From: Isoetes taiwanensis
Lineage: Eukaryota; Streptophyta; Lycopodiopsida; Isoetales; Isoetaceae
DNA length: 64,000 bases
Reading direction: 5' to 3'
Assembly (NCBI GenBank): GCA_021234155.1
Contig: JAJEKV010000242.1
Location: 310,001-374,000, forward strand
The notes beneath the pieces are model-generated. The model saw only the letters and a program-made list of their open reading frames with translations, was not told the origin of the DNA and ran no database searches. Shown in pieces: positions 23,241 through 33,669 of the stretch; the stretch's first letter is position 1, and every line of letters begins with the position of its first letter. A program made the translations under genes and the position numbers.

Positions 23241-23405
23241 GAATCATTTCAGTTCAATGCCAGTCTTGAGCCTTCTAGCATCTGTCTTGCTTTGGGCCAT
23301 TGTATTCTTGATTTTTCATCGTATGTCAGATTCTTTGCTAAACTTTGCATATTTCTTGTATATTTCCACGTATTTTTCTTGTTTTTGCGTAGGCACATGA
23401 CATGT

Positions 23406-23650
23406 TCAATATGTGATAGAAGGAAACTCCACTCCAAAATACTTGTAGGTGGGTGCCAGCTCCACATTCTGGCACTGGTAAGTGAAGGATGGAGACTTTG
23501 GTTGGAGCAAGGATGACGCAAGCAACACCTTAGTCTTGGCCAAATTAACCCGCATGCCAGTGGCATGGCAGAAAATATTCGTGGCATACAAATAATGCTA
23601 CACGTCATCCAGGGTGTAGGTTAAGAAGTTCACATCATCGACAGAGCATT
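23406..23650 (-). mobile_element. LINE reverse-transcriptase fragment
   Basis: On the minus strand the pieces VDDVNFLTYTLDDV, GMRVNLAKTKVLLASS, FTYQCQNVELAPTYKY and FGVEF match the RT region just after the YADD box. The same segment is seen in the LINE fragments at 53.2 kb and 63.0 kb. One in-frame stop lies after the VDD box. It is a short dead scrap. Confidence 0.8.
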
Positions 23651-23934
23651 GCATGTATGTCTATCACATCAAAATTGCAATCATGTAAAACGTAGTCGCA
23701 TTGCCATAAAAAAATGAAGTTAAATCTACCAAAATTAAAAGCCTATATGTAAGGATTTGAAGTTTTAAAAGCTTCATGTTTTAGCATAGAATATACAAAT
23801 TTCAAATCTACAAAGCATTTACGGACTTCAATGCCAAGAATCTATCTGCAAGTTGGTTTGTTTCTATACTATTATTGCAATAAACCTAATTTCTTTCCCT
23901 ATTTGAAATTCCTCACGTGTTTGATCCATCATCT

Positions 23935-24165
23935 TCTACTTTTAAAACCTTTTTCTTTTCTTCCATACCAACTCTAAAAATCAATTTGTAATGTTCCTAA
24001 CCGACATGCCCTTAAACAACTGGGCAAAACCTCTATGTGATCACCATCTTCTACTTTTGAAACCCTTTTCTTTTCTTCCATACCAACTCTAAAAATCAAT
24101 TTGTAACGTTCCTAACCGACATGCCCTTAACCAACTGGGCAAAATCATCTAGACGTTTATGAGTA
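23935..24165. repeat. ~117 bp tandem duplication at the left edge of a TRIM element
   Basis: The string catcttctacttttaaaacc ... aaaaatcaatttgtaatgtt ... cccttaaacaactgggcaaa (23935-24030) is repeated at 24047-24147. The duplicated block spans host flank plus the first ~45 bp of the neighbouring LTR, so it arose after the LTR element inserted. Confidence 0.85.
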
Positions 24166-24600
24166 GTCGCTTCTACCCATTTATGCCGGTGTCTCGGGAA
24201 CGTGACACCATAACCAACTGGGCAAAATCGTCTAGACGTTTATGAGTAGTCGCTTCTACCCATTTATGTCGGTGTCTCGGGAACATGACACCAAGATGTA
24301 CTCCAGCGGTCCCCCATGGGTCCGTTACGATCTCTCCCACTAGACTATGCTCGTCCTCGAGCATCATAAATCAAGTCATGACCTACCGTCCAACGGTATT
24401 CCGAGTCATACTTGCCCCCATGGAGACTCGAACTCGAGCCCTGCTCTGATACCAAATGTAACATTCCTAACCGACATGCCCTTAACCAACTAGGCAAAAC
24501 CGTCTAGACGTTTATGAGTAGTCGCTTCTACCCATTTATGCCGGTGTCTCGGGAACATGACACCAAGATCTACTCGAGCGGTCCCCATGAGTCCGTTACG
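24102..24600 (-). mobile_element. TRIM (terminal-repeat retrotransposon in miniature), 499 bp
   Basis: Two direct terminal repeats, 24102-24329 and 24457-24600, share tgtaacRttcctaaccgaca ... cggtccc(c)catgRgtccgttacg. The left copy carries an extra internal ~82 bp tandem duplication (24132/24212). Abutting the right LTR on the minus strand is TGGTATCAGAGC (24454-24443), the initiator-Met tRNA primer site. A purine tract (GGGAGAGAT, 24338-24330) abuts the other LTR. The internal region is only about 127 bp with no coding capacity. A 5 bp target duplication, caatt, lies at 24097-24101 and 24601-24605. The element is non-autonomous. Confidence 0.9.
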
Positions 24601-25229
24601 CAATTCGCTGATTTTGTAATACTTCAAACCCAAGCTCATTGTAGCATTCTTAATGCATACAGTCACACAATCAAATTTACCCATCATTATATAATGCTAG
24701 TTCATGGGCAAGCTCAATATTGATAGGATACGCTTATTTAGAGTACGAGATATGATATATCTGGCTTTTTTTGCCAGTATATCTGACCATTTGTTATCAG
24801 CCACGTGGATATCTTGCTAAAAAAATGGTATATCCGACCAAAAAGAGTGGTATATCCGACCTAAAAAATAGTATACCCAGCTAAAAAGTGGGATTTCTAG
24901 CCAAAACTAGGTGGAAATTGTGCGGCGGGATGAAGATCTTTGGTCGGATCATTCTTGCAGCTCCGTAGGCGGCCTGGACTGCTTCACAAGCCCTTTCAAT
25001 TGCTTTGTCTACCTCTTTAACATTGGATTGATGAAGAGAATGAGCTACGGCTTTGGCACAAAGGGCAAGTCTGGCCTTCAAATCCTTATGTAGGATTCAC
25101 ATGAGCCCAAAAATTTGCAGCAGCGACGAAGGTGGGCATTACAAGCGGTGCAACAGCCCTCTAGCTGCAACCGTTCCGCTGATAGGTGTATGCAAGGCGG
25201 CTTGCAAATTTGCAGTGCTGCTTGAAATT

Positions 25230-25295
25230 TTGCAGCGCTGCAGTAGATGTCACGCCCACTTGCAGCACTGCAGTAGATGTCACACCCACTTGCAG
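25230..25295. repeat. ~33 bp tandem duplication
   Basis: gcaRcRctgcagtagatgtca followed by crcccacttgca occurs twice in a row. Confidence 0.85.
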
Positions 25296-25521
25296 ACGAT
25301 ATTTTTTCATTTGTGTGCATGTGAATGGACCATTAGACCTACACCATTTCTCGCTCCCAGCTAACGGACACAGGGAAAAACATGCACTATGTTTCCGCTT
25401 CGGATGCCTCTAGTCACTGCCATAATTGGAGATTACATCTCCACCTTCCACTTAGCTGCCATAAATCTCGACCATCTAATCTGTCACTCGAATCCTAAAC
25501 AATTGAAGCCATACCTTCAAA

Positions 25522-25589
25522 AATTCCAAAATATTCCACAAAATATTGCCCTCGAAATTCCAAAATATTCCACAAAATATTGCCCTCGA
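25522..25589. repeat. 34 bp tandem duplication
   Basis: Two near-identical copies of aattccaaaatattccacaa followed by aatattgccctcga, immediately upstream of the CBL gene. Confidence 0.9.
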
Positions 25590-25687
25590 ACATAAATCGA
25601 TCGAGGCCTTTTATTCGTTAATTCCCCTACACCCACACGGAGATTGAATCAGCTACTTAATGGCATTGGCGTCAAGCAGGCCTGCGC

Positions 25688-28600
25688 ATGGAAGCTTGCC
25701 AGGCCCGACGCCTTTTCCAGGTTAGGAGTTCTGCACCCATGTTTATTTGGTGGCTTCTGCTGTGGATCTGTTGTAGTCGGCCTTTCTATCGTATTTACAG
25801 ACAAGCAATGCAAAATGTAATCTGTTTATATTTTGTTTACCAGCCCAGCATGCGTTAAAGGGACCTGCACAATGCCAATATAGATCAAAGCGCGTATTTT
25901 GTTTCCACAACAATTTGTTGAAAGCAGAACCAGAACTGGAATCAATGGGAAAAACCAAATCCCATGACGTAGGTATTGTTCTCTATGCGATTGGCGAATA
26001 TGACAAAAATTTGGATGAAGAAGTATGTTTTGTTGCTTGTTACGAGCTCTGATGTTTTGCTGAGGGGTAAAATGGATGTTTATGCTGTTGTATATCCGTT
26101 AGAAATATGTTGACGTGAAATGAATTTGATACAGTAAGGGAAGATGAGCTTGGTTTGTCAACACAGATTTTACAGTTCAGCAATACTTTCGATCCTTTTG
26201 GTGCTCTCAGCACCCCTTTATATCAAACCGCCACATTCAAGCAGGTAATTTTCATCTAAAGTAATTGTAGTTTTGAAGTTTGATGAAGCATTAGTAATAA
26301 GTTTTGTCTGCATATGTTGCAGCCTTCAGCTACTGAAGGTGGCCTTTATGACTATACCAGAAGTGGAAATCCTACCCGTGACACACTTGAATCGTAAGCG
26401 ATTTCCAGTCATTCTTGATATTTTAAATCATATACAATTGGTTGAATCTTTGGGTGAAATGTTAGCTTGCTAGCAAAGTTAGAAGGTGCAAGTCGAACAT
26501 TTTGTTTCACAAGTGGGATGGCAGCCTTGACAACCGCCACTCATCTTTTGGATGCAGGTTAGATGTGTAATATTTTCTACTTCACATGCTGCTTGGTTGG
26601 ATAACAGCTGTCTGCAATCTTATTCCACTCGAACCATAGACATCTTTGGGTACTTGATCCACTTAGTTATTCAGAATTGTAATTGTAGCAAGAAGTCGTC
26701 TGTAGATTCCCTAAAGCTCGTCCATAATTTTGGATGTATTCAATACTTGCTTTTGATATCTACCTGGATGGCATATGATCATTCATTACCCCGAAGTAGA
26801 AGACTGTAAACCTATAAAGGTGATATATCTGACAGATTAATATTACTGCTTTTTATTTAATGCTATTTTTCTATTGATTGCTATCGTTGATTGAACAACA
26901 TTGGTCTGTGTAAGGTTAGTTTATGTTGCCTTTTTAATCCCAGTCTTTTATAGTTCAGGCCAAGAGATTATTGCTGGTGATGATATTTATGGTGGATCTG
27001 ACAGACTTCTTTCAAAAATATCTCCACGGCATGGTCTTAAAATAAAGTATGTAGCAAGCTTCTCCAAGTCTGAAGCTTTGCCTTTATGAATGGTTCTCAT
27101 ATTAGGTAGTACTTTAAAGGTTAAATGGTTCTCATTAAAGGTAGTACTTTAAAGGTTAAATAGTCAAAACAACAGTTTGAAGTTCATGGAGGTATAGTGT
27201 GTTCATCTACCTTGATGAAATATTGTATGTCCCAAAAAACAAACCATTTGTTTACATTCAATTCACTCTTGCATTTCCTAACAGATTCCTTTTTGTTATA
27301 GGAGGGTTGACACTAGCAAGCTGGATGACCTGGAAAATGCCATGACTTCATCAACAAAAATGATCTTGTTGGAAAGTCCAACAAATCCACGCCAAATGAT
27401 ATCTGACATTCGAGTGGGTTATCAAGCCAGATCTTGTTCATGTTTTACACCATATACGTTACATGTGATTTTCAGTACATTTTCAGGAGGTTGTAAGAAT
27501 AGCTCATGCATATGGTGCCCTTGTACTAGTTGACAACAGCATCATGTCTCCTGTACTGTCCAAGCCACTGGAGCTGGGTGCAGGTACATCATCTATATCG
27601 ATGTTCCCTTATCATGCTGGCCAAATAATGTGTCACAAGCGAGTATACTCGTTGTTATGGATATGTTCTTGATTATTGGCATATCTGGGTGGCAAGAAGG
27701 TTCAAGCAAAAATGGAGTTACTCAAGGTGGCAAGTGTTTTGTGAAGTTTTTTGTGCTACTTCTAAAACTCTAGATGATTTGCTGATAATGAAATATGTGA
27801 GAAAGATGATGATAACTTTATGTGAGGCAGAAAATAAAATATAGTTATGAAGAGTAGAACACTTTGGAAGGCATCCTGGATTGTTGATGCCTAAACAATT
27901 GATTGGTTTTCCTTATTGACTTGGTCTTGGTAAAGCCATCGTTGACAGAGGAATTATAGTAGTGCGCTAATTCCATCTCGCACAATACGGATGTCAGCCA
28001 ATGAGATTCTGGCATGTTCCTCGTGGAGAGAGATAAAGATTCATGAGTATACTTACGATCATTTATCTGAAATTTAAATGTCTCCTGGTCTTTCAAGACT
28101 AGGGAACCTCTTACCTCCCCATTCAGGGCATTATTGAATGTAGAATAGATCCCTTTGAAAGTTGGTGCACGGCCTCGTTAGCCCCCCCTTCCCCCCAGGT
28201 TAATGCAACCAAAGCCTGCCTTCAAGAATGCACCCTAAATGTCCTTGTTCTCATGATTGAACGTTTGTCAGAATAGAGGCCTAAGGTAAAGGTGTAGGTC
28301 TAGCATAAACAGGAGAGCCTGGTGGATGCTGTTTGTAAAACAGGAAAGGAGCAGTTGTAAGAGATCTACCTTTCAAAATGTTCATAGAATGTTTAAATTT
28401 GTGGGTTTTTTTGTTTGTTAAGTATGATAGAATTTGCTTCCTAGCTGAGGAAAGTTGTATCTAAACCTCCCATGTTGCAGATATAGTAATGCACTCGGCA
28501 ACAAAGTTTATTGCGGGTCATAGTGACCTGATGGCAGGAGTTCTTGCAGTAAAGGATGAAAGGTTGATGTGCTTTCATAATCTAGCATGTTTGAAAATTT

Positions 28601-29594
28601 CATGTATCTATAGTCCATGTTCTTATTGCACAATGTTTTGGCAGTCTGGCAAAGCAAATTTACTTCTTACAAAATGCAGAAGGCACAGGGTTGGCTCCAT
28701 ATGATTGTTGGCTCTGTTTACGTGGGATAAAAACTATGGCTCTTCGTGTTGAGAGACAACAGGTATTTACTGATGGCGGTATTCGCATTTTTGGCTGAGG
28801 ATGTGTTTTTACCTTGATTCTCGACATGCCTATTCAACTGCACTATGATTTAGCTCGTGCCATGCCAAGAAGCCTAGACGTCCTTTTTTCCAATTTAAGT
28901 TGTTTAGGCTCTTGTTTAACTAATAAGTGTATTATATATGTGCCATACACTGAGAAATTCAATCCATCCACTGCTCTTATTCCATTTTTACTTACAGGAC
29001 AATGCACAAAAAATTGCAGAATTTCTTTCCTCAGAGAAAAGAATCCAGCGTGTCAACTATGCTGGTCTTCCTCAACACCCTGGTCATGCTTTGCACTATT
29101 CTCAGGTTCATCTTCCTGTTAAGTTCATCATCCTTTATGATATTATTATGATCTTATAATAACGTTGCATTACAGAGCAAGGGTGCAGGTTCCGTATTAA
29201 GTTTTACAACTGGGTCCCTAGCTGTTTCAAGGTTTATTGTCGAGAATACCAAACTTTTTGATATTACAGTTAGCTTTGGTGAGCCACTTTCCATGTTTGC
29301 AAATTTAAAGAAATGCTACAGGTCTAATTTGGTGGCTCGGATCATGTAGGTAGTGTCAAATCCTTGATAAGCTTGCCATGCTTCATGTCTCATGCAAGCA
29401 TACCATTGCAAGTCAGAGAATCTCGTGGACTTACGGAAGATTTGGTTCGCTTATCGGTAAGAACAACTTGGCGTCATGGACTTCGCATTGTTACTAATCC
29501 CTGCTTGCTGAAATCGCAGGTAGGGATTGAAGATGTGAATGACTTAATATCAGATCTAATGCAAGCCCTCGAAAGTGCACCCTGGCCGGCATAA
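25688..29594 (+). CDS. CBL: Cystathionine beta-lyase, plastid type, 14 exons
   Basis: PLP-dependent enzyme converting cystathionine to homocysteine, pyruvate and ammonia; the penultimate step of methionine synthesis, in plastids of plants. Exons: 25688-25720, 25801-25972, 26135-26244, 26323-26393, 26466-26557, 26959-27046, 27302-27413, 27487-27583, 28481-28562, 28645-28762, 28998-29105, 29176-29278, 29350-29456, 29520-29594. All junctions are GT-AG and phases agree, giving 455 codons, close to the usual ~460. Residues 1-70 are basic and serine-containing with no homology, fitting a transit peptide. The Cys/Met-metabolism PLP fold follows: DPFGALSTPLYQTATF, YDYTRSGNPTRD, FTSGMAALTTATHLL, GDDIYGGSDRLL, LESPTNPRQ, VDNSIMSPVLSKPLELGADI, HSATKFIAGHSD (Schiff-base lysine about K267), LAPYDCWLCLRGIKTM, PCFMSHASIP, and the end GIEDVNDLISDL. 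Residues diagnostic for the family are intact. The first two exons and the start codon are the least certain. The 897 nt intron before exon 9 (27584-28480) is the longest. Confidence 0.95.
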
Positions 29595-30100
29595 ACTTTG
29601 TCTTGTCCTTAATGGGAGAGCCTTTTGGTCAACAATGCACATAGAGGATTCTATAGTAGTAGTTCAATAATGTCAGATACTAAGATTCATAGAATTCAGG
29701 TTCAACATTGAATTGGCAACTATCCTTGCGAAAATTGACCTGATGGCATGTATACGAAGGCATTTCCTACATTCACATATATGTTATTTACATTCAATAT
29801 AGTTGAAGCTATGCTTCAAAAATAGTCGAAGTCAGTTTATTATAAGGTGGATTTGAGAAATTCTTCTCACCTAATACATCTTTAGTGTGATGTTACAAAA
29901 TTCATGTTATTATTTTTGGCTAGTGTCTCCTGGTACACTTGAGCATACTCGTTTGATGTTTTGCTAACATGAGCTTCTACGATCATGTGGATATGGACCA
30001 GGTGACCTTTTATCTCATTATACGCCAGTACTCAGAGACTTAAAGATGCCTAAATAATTCCTGATAACAAAGTATGAATGCCACCCGTGTTACGATTCGT

Positions 30101-30208
30101 CAATTAAAACGAACAGGAACTATTCTAAATACAGCTATATCTAGTGTTGTTGATCAATTAAAACGAACAGGAACTATTCTAAACACAGCTATATCTAGTG
30201 TTGTTGCA
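30101..30208. repeat. 54 bp tandem duplication
   Basis: caattaaaacgaacaggaac ... tatatctagtgttgttg occurs at 30101 and 30155 with one mismatch, between CBL and RFT1. Confidence 0.95.
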
Positions 30209-30469
30209 TTTCTAAGCTCGCTCCCTTCTGCTTTGAAATTGCTGCATGCATTCATTTCTGGCCAAAACAGAATAAGAATAACCATGAGAACTAATTCCTC
30301 TTGAATCTGCCATAATACAGACTAACCTTGACAAGATATCAACTAAAAGTACTTTAGTCTGGGAAACAGCTCTCCTTCAGCAGATCTGCCTTCTTTACAG
30401 GATTTTACAGTCATTTTTGAATAAGATGTGAAGAATGCCCTTTCATCTGGCCAAGAATAACAAGGTCCT

Positions 30470-30493
30470 TCAAAAAAAAAAAAAAAAAAAAAA
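30470..30493. repeat. Poly(A) run
   Basis: About 24 consecutive adenines, roughly 340 bp upstream of the RFT1 start. It may be a retroposition footprint, but no flanking duplication was recognised. Confidence 0.9.
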
Positions 30494-30832
30494 ACTGGCC
30501 AGACACTCCCTCTGATCGGAAGTACCTGCGCGTTTCTGGCAGCTTTGGACAGACGCAAGCTCGATTGCATATACAGATGAAATCTGGTTGGGCTCTCGGC
30601 ATTTGATCTATCTATTGCAGCTTACAAAGGCGCACAAAAAAAGGCACAAAAGTCGACCTTTTTGTTGCCCCAAAAATAGTCTTTAACAAGGGGCCGTCTG
30701 CTACAAAAGGGGGAAGCAGGCCGTGTAATCTAGACGGGAAGGGTAAGCACAAACTAGCGGAAGATGGAAATTACACCTAATTTGCATCAGTTATAAGACT
30801 TCAGTTAGAATAGAATAAAATAGAATTTTTAA

Positions 30833-32377
30833 ATGGCTTCAGTGGAAGATCATGAAAGAGTACTTTTTGTCCACACATTTATGCACTTAATGGTTTCCCA
30901 AGTAGCCACCCGGCTGTTTTCCTTTGTGCTCAATACTTTGGCGATTAGAAAACTGACCCCAAAAGAATATGGGACGTATGCCATCCAATTTCATCTTCTT
31001 ATAACAACGATTTTGTTTATGAGTAGAGAAGGCATTCGTCGGGGTTGTCTTAGAGAAAGGGACCTTTCAAAAGTTGCTGGAATTGCATGGCTCACTGTTC
31101 CAGCTGGAATGCTAATTACAACAATATGCTGTATTGGGGCATTTTTGTGGACGGGGTCTGATGTATCTAGAGGGGCCATTTTACTATATGCTTTATTGGG
31201 TGGAGCTGCCATGGTAGAGATACTAAGTGAGCCATTATATATACTTGCTAAGAATCAAAACCTGGTAAAATTACGCGTGACTATTGAAGGATCTGCTACG
31301 ATCATCCGTGGTGCAACTCTGTACATTCTACTTGTAAATGAAGTTGGAAAAGATGGGATAGTATTTGCATATGCTCAAGCAGCTTATGCCTTCTCTCTCT
31401 TGTTAGGCTACTGGTTCTACTTTCTAACTTCTCCTAGACTTCGTCACCAAGTCTTTCTTAGAAAAAAGGACGATCCTTTGTTACATTTGTGCATGGTATA
31501 TACATTTCAATCATTGAACAAACTAATGCTCCAAGAAGCGCAAAAATTCTTTGTCTTCGTATTCCAGACATCTGATATTCAAGGAGTATACAGTCTCGTG
31601 GATAATTTAGGCAGTCTCATGGTTAGGAGTCTTGTGCAGCCATTTGAGGAAAGTGCATTTACAATGTTTGCCAAGGCAACTGAAGAAAACAACATGGAAA
31701 CTGGAGCTGAGAAATGGATGGAGACAATTGGACATTCACTTCTGGTTGCAATGAAGGTGATGAACATTGTAGGCTTACATTTCATGGTCTATGGACCAAG
31801 TTACTCGTACATTCTCTTACGCATGCTGTATGGGAAAGAATGGAGTGATGGGGAAGCATGTGCGGCCCTTAGCGATTATTGCATCTATGTTGTGGCTCTT
31901 GCTATAAATGGTGTCGCCGAGGCATTCTTACAGGCAGTGGCAACTAAGAAACAACTGCTCTCGTGGAACATCTCACTTTTAGGGTTTCTTTTCTGTTATG
32001 CTGGTATTATTTTAAAGCTTACCCAGGGAAACAGAGGCCTTATACTTGCAAACATATGCCATATGTGTATGCGCATTGCATATTCAACATTCTTTATTAA
32101 TGAATATTTCAAGGATTGTCTTACATTTAGATTAATACGAGCATTTCCAGCCTGGAGAGTGCTATTTGTTTTCATTGCTGCGGCTACAGTTACACGTCTA
32201 TCTGAGGCATTATTCTTGGATAGGGACAAGTTTCTTTCTTCAGCCGCTCTACACATTGTTGTTGGTGGTGTATGTTTTATCCTCACAACTTTAAGCTTGT
32301 ATAGATATGAAAGGTCAATCATACATGAAATAAAGGGTATGAGATTCCATAAGGATAATGGCCACCATGTAGACTAA
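30833..32377 (+). CDS. RFT1: RFT1 homologue, ER N-glycosylation lipid-oligosaccharide factor; intronless
   Basis: One uninterrupted 514-codon frame covers the full length of the RFT1 family (about 500-540 residues). RFT1 is a polytopic ER membrane protein of the MOP/flippase superfamily, needed for Man5GlcNAc2-PP-dolichol to enter the lumenal steps of N-glycan assembly. Its direct flippase role is disputed. Family signatures are the N-terminal SQVATRLFSFVLNTLAIRKL, YGTYAIQFHLL, LFMSREGIRRGCLRE, EILSEPLYILAKN, then YTFQSLNKLMLQEAQKFF, GVYSLVDNLGSLMVRSLVQP, RMLYGKEWSD, YCIYVVALAINGVAEAFLQAV and NICHMCMRIAYS. Hydrophobic stretches consistent with 11-13 membrane segments run throughout. The start is the first ATG, with a stop-rich leader before it. 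The complete lack of introns beside the 14-exon CBL gene is notable. No frameshift is present. Confidence 0.97.
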   Translation: MASVEDHERVLFVHTFMHLMVSQVATRLFSFVLNTLAIRKLTPKEYGTYAIQFHLLITTILFMSREGIRRGCLRERDLSKVAGIAWLTVPAGMLITTICCIGAFLWTGSDVSRGAILLYALLGGAAMVEILSEPLYILAKNQNLVKLRVTIEGSATIIRGATLYILLVNEVGKDGIVFAYAQAAYAFSLLLGYWFYFLTSPRLRHQVFLRKKDDPLLHLCMVYTFQSLNKLMLQEAQKFFVFVFQTSDIQGVYSLVDNLGSLMVRSLVQPFEESAFTMFAKATEENNMETGAEKWMETIGHSLLVAMKVMNIVGLHFMVYGPSYSYILLRMLYGKEWSDGEACAALSDYCIYVVALAINGVAEAFLQAVATKKQLLSWNISLLGFLFCYAGIILKLTQGNRGLILANICHMCMRIAYSTFFINEYFKDCLTFRLIRAFPAWRVLFVFIAAATVTRLSEALFLDRDKFLSSAALHIVVGGVCFILTTLSLYRYERSIIHEIKGMRFHKDNGHHVD

Positions 32378-32412
32378 AGGGTGCAGGTGCAGTAATACAT
32401 CTCTCAATCCTA

Positions 32413-32604
32413 GAGCTCTGATACCATGTTAGAGTCTAAGGTCAAAGAGAGAGGATGTTACAGAAGAGAGGAAATGGGACGAACTATCTCAATGTATAAA
32501 TGAGAATGATAGAATATATAGGCACATGTGTGCCAGCTGTACAAATGTATATGTAAGCAGATATGTACATGATATGTCACATATGTAGGTTCTAACTTCT
32601 AACA
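32413..32604 (-). mobile_element. 178 bp LTR with primer-binding site (truncated small LTR element)
   Basis: On the minus strand 32604-32427 begins TGTTAGAAGTTAGAACC and ends GACTCTAACA, with matching inverted termini TGTTAGA/TCTAACA. TGGTATCAGAGCTC (32426-32413), the initiator-Met tRNA primer site, follows with no gap. No internal domain or second LTR remains. It lies 36 bp past the RFT1 stop, so the RFT1 3' UTR probably contains it. Size and layout fit a TRIM/SMART-type or Copia-like element. Confidence 0.8.
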
Positions 32605-33600
32605 CACTAATCCCAAGTTTTGGTCCACTGTTGGAAACTCTAGTTTCGCTAGGTCCACGTATACTTTGTTCAGAGGTCACAAAAAAACCTACATGTAGAT
32701 CTGTAGAGGTGTGGTTTTACTGATTAATGACGTTTTTTAAGTGGACAAGGAACATCCACTGTCGTTTTTCTAAGGAGCTATGGTTTTTGTTTTTTAGGAG
32801 GTGTGGTTTCTTAAGGAGGTATGTTTTTTCTTAAAAGACCTGTGCTTTTTTCTTTTTGAGGTGGTGTTGTTTTTAAGGTGTAGGTTTTGGAGGAATGGTT
32901 TATAAGTAAGTGTAGTTTTTAAGGAGGTGTCTTTTTAAGAAGTTAGGTTCTCTAAAGTGGTGCGATTTAAGGTTCTTTATATAGATAATTTTGTAAGCAC
33001 CACCATACAATCATTGCCCTACTCTCATCCATATGACTCACCATGAAGTACCCATGTTGTCATTACATGTCTTGTGTCAAAATGTCCTCATGCTTATACA
33101 AAATTAGAATGCAAAGGCATATGAAGGTACCAAATCGAATTGACTTGAATTGAAATTAACATCCATGAGGACTAACAAGTCTATCAGACCCAATTCGCCT
33201 CCATGGTGGGGAAGTCGCCCATCCATCACTAGGTGTTGACCTGAAACCTGGCACTTGAATCAACCTCAATGGATTCTACTTGGTTAGGACCTCCAGCTTC
33301 CTTAAGGCAACCAATCTTTGTGCAAAATTTGTAAAATAGCATCAATTACATTAGGATCCCTAAAGCAAAATGAGGTAGTTGCACTCATATCTCTCGAGTT
33401 GTGCTGATCTTTTTTTAAATGCTTTTTGGAGGAACAATTAGACAAAACTCTGAATTTTTATTTTCCCTCAAAAACTGGGTAGTTTCTACTGAGACAAAAC
33501 GGCCCACCCCCTAATATCTTCGAGTTCGGATGATGACATCTCCACCGTTGATGGCTTTTTTGAAGCCAGATCCACCGTCAGATGGGATAGAGGGGCCGTA
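32605..33600. other. Intergenic, no gene recognised
   Basis: Positions 32700-32960 are T/G-rich, with repeated phrases of the type ttttaaggaggtgtggtttt. The rest is spacer. No gene or element ends could be defined. Confidence 0.4.
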
Positions 33601-33669
33601 AACTAGAAGTGTCCCCAAAAACTCTGATCACGCTCCCTTAATCCCTTAAAGACCATTTTCTGATTTACG

